64,000 bases of DNA from JBGAKG01 sp044224495 (GTDB taxonomy: Bacteria; Myxococcota_A; Polyangia; Polyangiales; Polyangiaceae): the NCBI GenBank assembly GCA_044224495.1, contig JBGAKG010000009.1:62001-126000 (forward strand). The letters are read 5' to 3'. The notes beneath the pieces were generated by a model that was not told where the DNA came from, did no database searches, and saw nothing but the letters and a program-made list of their open reading frames with translations. Position numbers and translations under genes: made by a program. The stretch's first letter is position 1, and every line of letters starts with the position of its first letter. Shown here piece after piece: positions 60,700-64,000 of the stretch.

Positions 60700-62050
60700 C
60701 CTGGCCGCCGGCGGACGCCGTCGCGTCGGCCGAGTAGCCGCTCACGTCGCTGTAGTCCTTCGGCTTCTTCGCCGACTTGACGATCGTGACGCTGAGGACG
60801 ACGTCGGTCGCTTGCGTGATCGACGAGAGGTCGACCGTGCTGGGGAGGTGCGGCACCTTGTGACCGGTGAGCGTCGCGCCGGTGAAGTAGAGGACCCACG
60901 GGCTCTCCTGCGCGTCGCCGTCGTAGATCGAGCCGAGCGCGTAGTCGTAGCCCGTCTGGTCGAAGGTGATCGTCGCGTCGGCGAGGGACGCGCCACCCGC
61001 CTCGAGCTTCTGGACCGGCGGGATCGTCTGCTGCGTCCCGTCCGTCAGGGTGTGGAAGTACGCGCGGAGGAACAGGCCCTGGCCGTTGTTCATGTCGGCG
61101 TAGGCGAGCTCGGGGGCGAGCCCACCGCCGAACGTCTGGAGCTTGAAGTTCGCGACGTTCGCGACCGGCTTCGTGACGAGGCCGAGCCCGACGTAGACCG
61201 CGCTCTTGCCGGCGGTCTTGAGGACGACCGAGTTCGAGTAGGTCGGGAAGCCCGTCTGGCCGACGGTCGTGATGTCCGCGCCGGTGATGATGCCGGTCGA
61301 GGGAACGTTGATCTTGAGGTTCGCGACGGTCGGCGCGACCGCGACGGACGGGAACGTGACGTCGGCGGTCATCGCGCCCTGCGAGCGCTTCACGCCCGGC
61401 ATCATGACGGCGTTGACGGCGTTCTTGTTCGCGTCGACCTCGATCGCCGCGAGCGTGACGTCGGTGGGGTCATCGGCGACGTAGAGGTGGCGCGCCGAGT
61501 AGGTCGCGGTGTTCGCCTTGACGAACGCGGTCTCGAACCACGGCGCGTCGATCATGACGACGTTCGCGGGATCCTTCTTGCCGTTGATCGCGCCCGCGAT
61601 CGAGTACGAGGTCTTCGCGAGCGGCTTGGGCAGCCAGATCTTCCGGGTGAGATCGGCCGCGGCCTTCACGTCGAGGACCGAGGCAGCTCCGACGCCTGCC
61701 TTCGCGACCGTGACGTCGAACGGGCCCTTGGCGAGGTCGACCTTGATCGACGCCTTGCCTTGCGCATCCGTCGTCCCCTCGAGGTAACCGCCGGCGCCGT
61801 TCTCGACGCGGACCGCGACACCCGACTGCGGCGTGCCGACGTCGGTGTCGTCCTGCGGGTTGCCCCACGCGTTCGACACGACCGTCACGTCGAGCGAGGT
61901 GGTGCCGGAGATGTCGACCGGGGGCGCCGTGTCGGCGCCGCCGTCCTTGGGCTTGCTGCCGTCGGGACCCGCGTCCGTGGACGGGTTCGCCGGGTCGGAC
62001 GAGCAGGCGAGAGCGAGGAGGGGAAGGGCAAGGAGGAGCTTGTGGCGCAT
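60683..62050 (-). CDS. Lipoprotein with carboxypeptidase-regulatory-like repeats
   Basis: 455 residues. Signal ends LALAC (Cys16), Asp/Gly linker, then an Ig-like/CarboxypepD_reg beta-sandwich (GVAVRVENGAGGYLEGTTDAQ, DVTVAKAGVGAASVLDVKA) and several further predicted beta-rich stretches (LDVTVVSNAWGNP, VGLGLVTKPVANVANFKLQT). Probably a surface or periplasmic structural or binding protein. No enzymatic motif. Confidence 0.8.
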   Translation of the reverse strand: MRHKLLLALPLLALACSSDPANPSTDAGPDGSKPKDGGADTAPPVDISGTTSLDVTVVSNAWGNPQDDTDVGTPQSGVAVRVENGAGGYLEGTTDAQGKASIKVDLAKGPFDVTVAKAGVGAASVLDVKAAADLTRKIWLPKPLAKTSYSIAGAINGKKDPANVVMIDAPWFETAFVKANTATYSARHLYVADDPTDVTLAAIEVDANKNAVNAVMMPGVKRSQGAMTADVTFPSVAVAPTVANLKINVPSTGIITGADITTVGQTGFPTYSNSVVLKTAGKSAVYVGLGLVTKPVANVANFKLQTFGGGLAPELAYADMNNGQGLFLRAYFHTLTDGTQQTIPPVQKLEAGGASLADATITFDQTGYDYALGSIYDGDAQESPWVLYFTGATLTGHKVPHLPSTVDLSSITQATDVVLSVTIVKSAKKPKDYSDVSGYSADATASAGGQVSAAF

Positions 62051-62101
62051 GGTGCGCGTGTCGTAGCTCCAAATCAGGGGCGGAACAACCGAGAATCCGC
62101 G

Positions 62102-62800
62102 TCAGAAAGCCTGATCGGCGAAGCGGAAGGCGAGCGCCTTGGGGGTGTTCGTGGTGGGCCCGACGATGACGACGCCGTCCGTGTTGGCACCGTTCCGGTG
62201 AATCAGGTGGCCGCCCTCGAGGAAGCCCGTCGCGTAGACCCGAATCGGATCACCGACTTTCACTCGCTCCACGATCATGTCGGTGAGGTTCGCCAACGGG
62301 ACTGCGGTGAAGTCGGTGTCGTGGAGGCCCAAGTCCGTGACGTAGTCGTACGTCACGCCCGTCTTCCAGCCCTCGGCGAACGGCATCGCCAGCGGCCCCA
62401 GTGTCTTCTCCGCGAAGCCGACGTTCGGGTCGACGCCGTTGTGGTCCGACTGCACGTTCACGAGCATGCGGTACACCGCGCCCTTCATCTTCACCTGCAG
62501 GTTCACGTGCGTGCCGTTCGGCTTCGTGCACTGTTGGTCCTGCGGGCGGACGATGGCGTAGAGCGTGCCGTCGATGACGCCGAACGTCTTGTTCGTGAGT
62601 GCGTTCCCGAACGACGAAGCGCAGGGGCCGAGGTCGGGCCCGTCGGCGCCGGCGTCGACGAGGGGTGCGGCGTCGACCAGGGGCGTCGCGTCGGCGGAGG
62701 CGTCGTCCGCGGGCGGCGGGGTCGTGGGCGCGCCCGTGCTGGAGCACGCGGCGACGAGGAGGAGCGGAGCGAAGAAGGCGAAGGGAGCGGCGCGGCGCAT
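62102..62800 (-). CDS. Lipoprotein of unknown function
   Basis: 232 residues. Signal ends VAAC (Cys19); the Thr/Pro/Asp/Ala linker runs to residue 60. The remainder looks beta-rich (TLYAIVRPQDQQC, VNLQVKMKGAVYRMLVNVQS) and includes two Cys that could pair. Not assigned to a family. 51 bases upstream of the 60683-62050 lipoprotein on the same strand, so possibly the same transcript. Confidence 0.78.
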   Translation of the reverse strand: MRRAAPFAFFAPLLLVAACSSTGAPTTPPPADDASADATPLVDAAPLVDAGADGPDLGPCASSFGNALTNKTFGVIDGTLYAIVRPQDQQCTKPNGTHVNLQVKMKGAVYRMLVNVQSDHNGVDPNVGFAEKTLGPLAMPFAEGWKTGVTYDYVTDLGLHDTDFTAVPLANLTDMIVERVKVGDPIRVYATGFLEGGHLIHRNGANTDGVVIVGPTTNTPKALAFRFADQAF

Positions 62801-62830
62801 CGGCGCGCGGAGCTTAGCTCGAATCGCGCG

Positions 62831-63667
62831 TCAGGCGAGCGCTCGGCTCGCGATCGCTCCGAGCGCGCCGCCGTGCGTGAGGGGGCTCATGTGCCCGGCC
62901 CCCTCGATCACGTGGAGCTCGGTGGCGGGGCGTGCGGCGTGGAAGCGCTCGACGATCGCGCGCGCGCAGGCCGTCGTCGCGCTCCCGCGCACCATCGTGA
63001 TCGGCTGCGGCAGCGCGGCATACGCCGAGAACGGTTCCGGCGGATCTCCGGCAAAGCCGCCGGAGATGCTCTTCACCTCGCGGTAGATCTTCCACGCCGT
63101 CCGGAGCGACGCGCGGCGGTGGGCGTCCGGCAGGCGCTCCCACGCCCCGGCTCCCCACCAGTAGTCGAAGAAGCGCTGCATCCACGCGTCGGTCCCGCCG
63201 AAGTCGTCGGAAAGGAACTCGGGGTCGTCGTAGAGCGCGGCGAGCTCGGCTTCCACGTCCGCGGCATGACCGTGCTCCGTGCGGAGAGCCGCGAACAACA
63301 CGGGCTCGACGAGGACCATCCGCGCGACGCGCTCGGGGTGGCTCCGCGCGAGGCGGAGCGCGAGCACGCCACCGTAGGAGTGAGCGACCACGTCGCACGG
63401 GCCCTCGAGCTCGCGCGTCGCTTCGAGCAGCAGCGCGAGGTCGTCGGCCGCGCTCGCGAGCGACCCGCGGGGGGCCGGCGAGCTGCGCCCGTAGCCGACG
63501 AGGTCGACGACGCGGCGCCGGCGCTCCGCGGGAAAGGCGGCGAGCGTCCGTTGCCAGCTCGCTCCGGCGAGCCCGGAGCCATGGACGAACAGGACCGTGC
63601 GCCCGCGGTCACCCGCGTCGTCGAACCATCCTTCGAACGCGCCTGCCCGCACCGTCGCCATGGACAC
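62831..63667 (-). CDS. Alpha/beta hydrolase
   Basis: 278 residues. The fold is complete: LFVHGSGLAGASW oxyanion loop, nucleophile elbow VAHSYGG (Ser in HSYG), an acid position in the RGSATTACARAI region and the C-terminal GAGHMSPL with catalytic His. Substrate not inferable from sequence. Divergent from the NRDE gene, 28 bases apart. Confidence 0.9.
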   Translation of the reverse strand: MSMATVRAGAFEGWFDDAGDRGRTVLFVHGSGLAGASWQRTLAAFPAERRRRVVDLVGYGRSSPAPRGSLASAADDLALLLEATRELEGPCDVVAHSYGGVLALRLARSHPERVARMVLVEPVLFAALRTEHGHAADVEAELAALYDDPEFLSDDFGGTDAWMQRFFDYWWGAGAWERLPDAHRRASLRTAWKIYREVKSISGGFAGDPPEPFSAYAALPQPITMVRGSATTACARAIVERFHAARPATELHVIEGAGHMSPLTHGGALGAIASRALA

Positions 63668-63695
63668 GGGACCCTAGCAGCTCTACGTCGTGGGC

Positions 63696-64000
63696 ATGTG
63701 CCTCGTGCTCCTCGCGCTGCGCGCGCACTCCGAGCTCCCGTTGATCGTGCTCGCCAACCGGGACGAGTTCCGCGCGCGCCCGACGGCACCGGCGGCGCGG
63801 TGGGAGGACGCACCCGAGCTCTTCGCGGGCCGCGATCTCGAGAAGCGCGGAACGTGGATGGGCGTGACCGACGGCGGACGCTTCGCGGCGGTGACGAACG
63901 TGCGCGATCCTGCGTCGCTCGGACCGCAGCCCAACGCACGCTCGCGCGGTGCGCTCGTGGCCGACTTCCTCACCGGCCGGGACTCGGGCGAGGCATACGG
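63696..64000 (+). CDS. NRDE/TANGO2-family protein, N-terminal fragment
   Basis: 101 residues before the window ends. The N-terminal Cys2 (MCLVLLALR) and the signature LANRDEF (the NRDE motif) with GTWMGVTDGGRFAAVTNVRDP are diagnostic. The family includes human TANGO2, linked to heme or acyl-CoA handling; the bacterial role is unknown. The rest lies beyond position 64000. Confidence 0.9.
   Translation, partial: MCLVLLALRAHSELPLIVLANRDEFRARPTAPAARWEDAPELFAGRDLEKRGTWMGVTDGGRFAAVTNVRDPASLGPQPNARSRGALVADFLTGRDSGEAY

Overview
The window is about 70% GC and carries a gene set typical of a large-genome myxobacterium, probably in the Polyangiales. It holds two Hanks-type Ser/Thr kinases, a sigma-54 enhancer-binding protein, an ECF41-like sigma factor, and many lipoproteins whose mature N-terminus is an Asp/Ala/Gly-rich linker. 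No phage, transposase, CRISPR array or rRNA was seen. Genes are packed on both strands, often with 4-bp (ATGA/GTGA/TTGA) overlaps, and no stretch above 300 bases lacks a gene. One 4-base N run (42851-42854) marks an assembly gap inside an AlkA-type glycosylase gene. The taxonomic placement is an inference from gene content, not a measured result.

Region by region. 1-1300: edge of an arsenic cluster (arsD fragment, arsR) with two matching operator-like sites, joined to a truncated NmrA-like gene, an HxlR regulator and tRNA-Asn. 1465-13061: beta-helix lipoprotein, a SWIM/ATP-ligase/WGR protein, LysR with a divergent RibD/DHFR-like reductase, a membrane Ser/Thr kinase, a zincin-like lipoprotein, ArfB, an acyltransferase-3/SGNH protein, a Baeyer-Villiger-type monooxygenase with an upstream palindrome, and two small proteins. 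13065-19586 (mostly minus): epimerase and partner gene behind twin operators, amidase, SDRs, a 54-residue Cys-rich protein, an enoyl-CoA hydratase homologue and the leucyltransferase Bpt. 19678-28868: a double-domain hydrolase lipoprotein, then a module of sigma-54 promoter, degenerate receiver protein, DabA, DabB, a second NuoM/MrpD-like membrane subunit and a sigma-54 activator.

28917-37500: zinc-ribbon Ser/Thr kinase, lipoproteins, a long inverted-repeat element, a CLC-F-type fluoride antiporter gene behind a fluoride riboswitch, a tandem NTF2-like lipoprotein, a 2OG-Fe(II) oxygenase homologue, and a gamma-glutamylcyclotransferase/alpha-hydroxy-acid oxidase fusion. 37497-48104: Cys-rich lipoprotein, ECF41-like sigma factor overlapping an FAD amine-oxidase/desaturase homologue, TerB-like protein, beta-helix lipoprotein, AlkA-type glycosylase overlapping PuuD, a tandem pair of LuxR-type HTH genes, AraC regulator, GFA protein and methyltransferase. 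48106-64000: MtfA-like peptidase, gnd, a small STAS-like protein, zwf, lipoproteins, a three-gene envelope cluster containing a GDPD-like protein, NDH-2 with a halogenase-like flavoprotein, msrA, a homocysteine S-methyltransferase homologue, lipoproteins, a hydrolase and the start of a TANGO2/NRDE gene.

The strongest system-level reading is at 21393-28868. A near-consensus -24/-12 promoter lies just upstream of a predicted CO2/bicarbonate-accumulating operon, whose last gene encodes a sigma-54 activator with no sensory domain. The second clear regulatory unit is the fluoride riboswitch and CLC-F pair.
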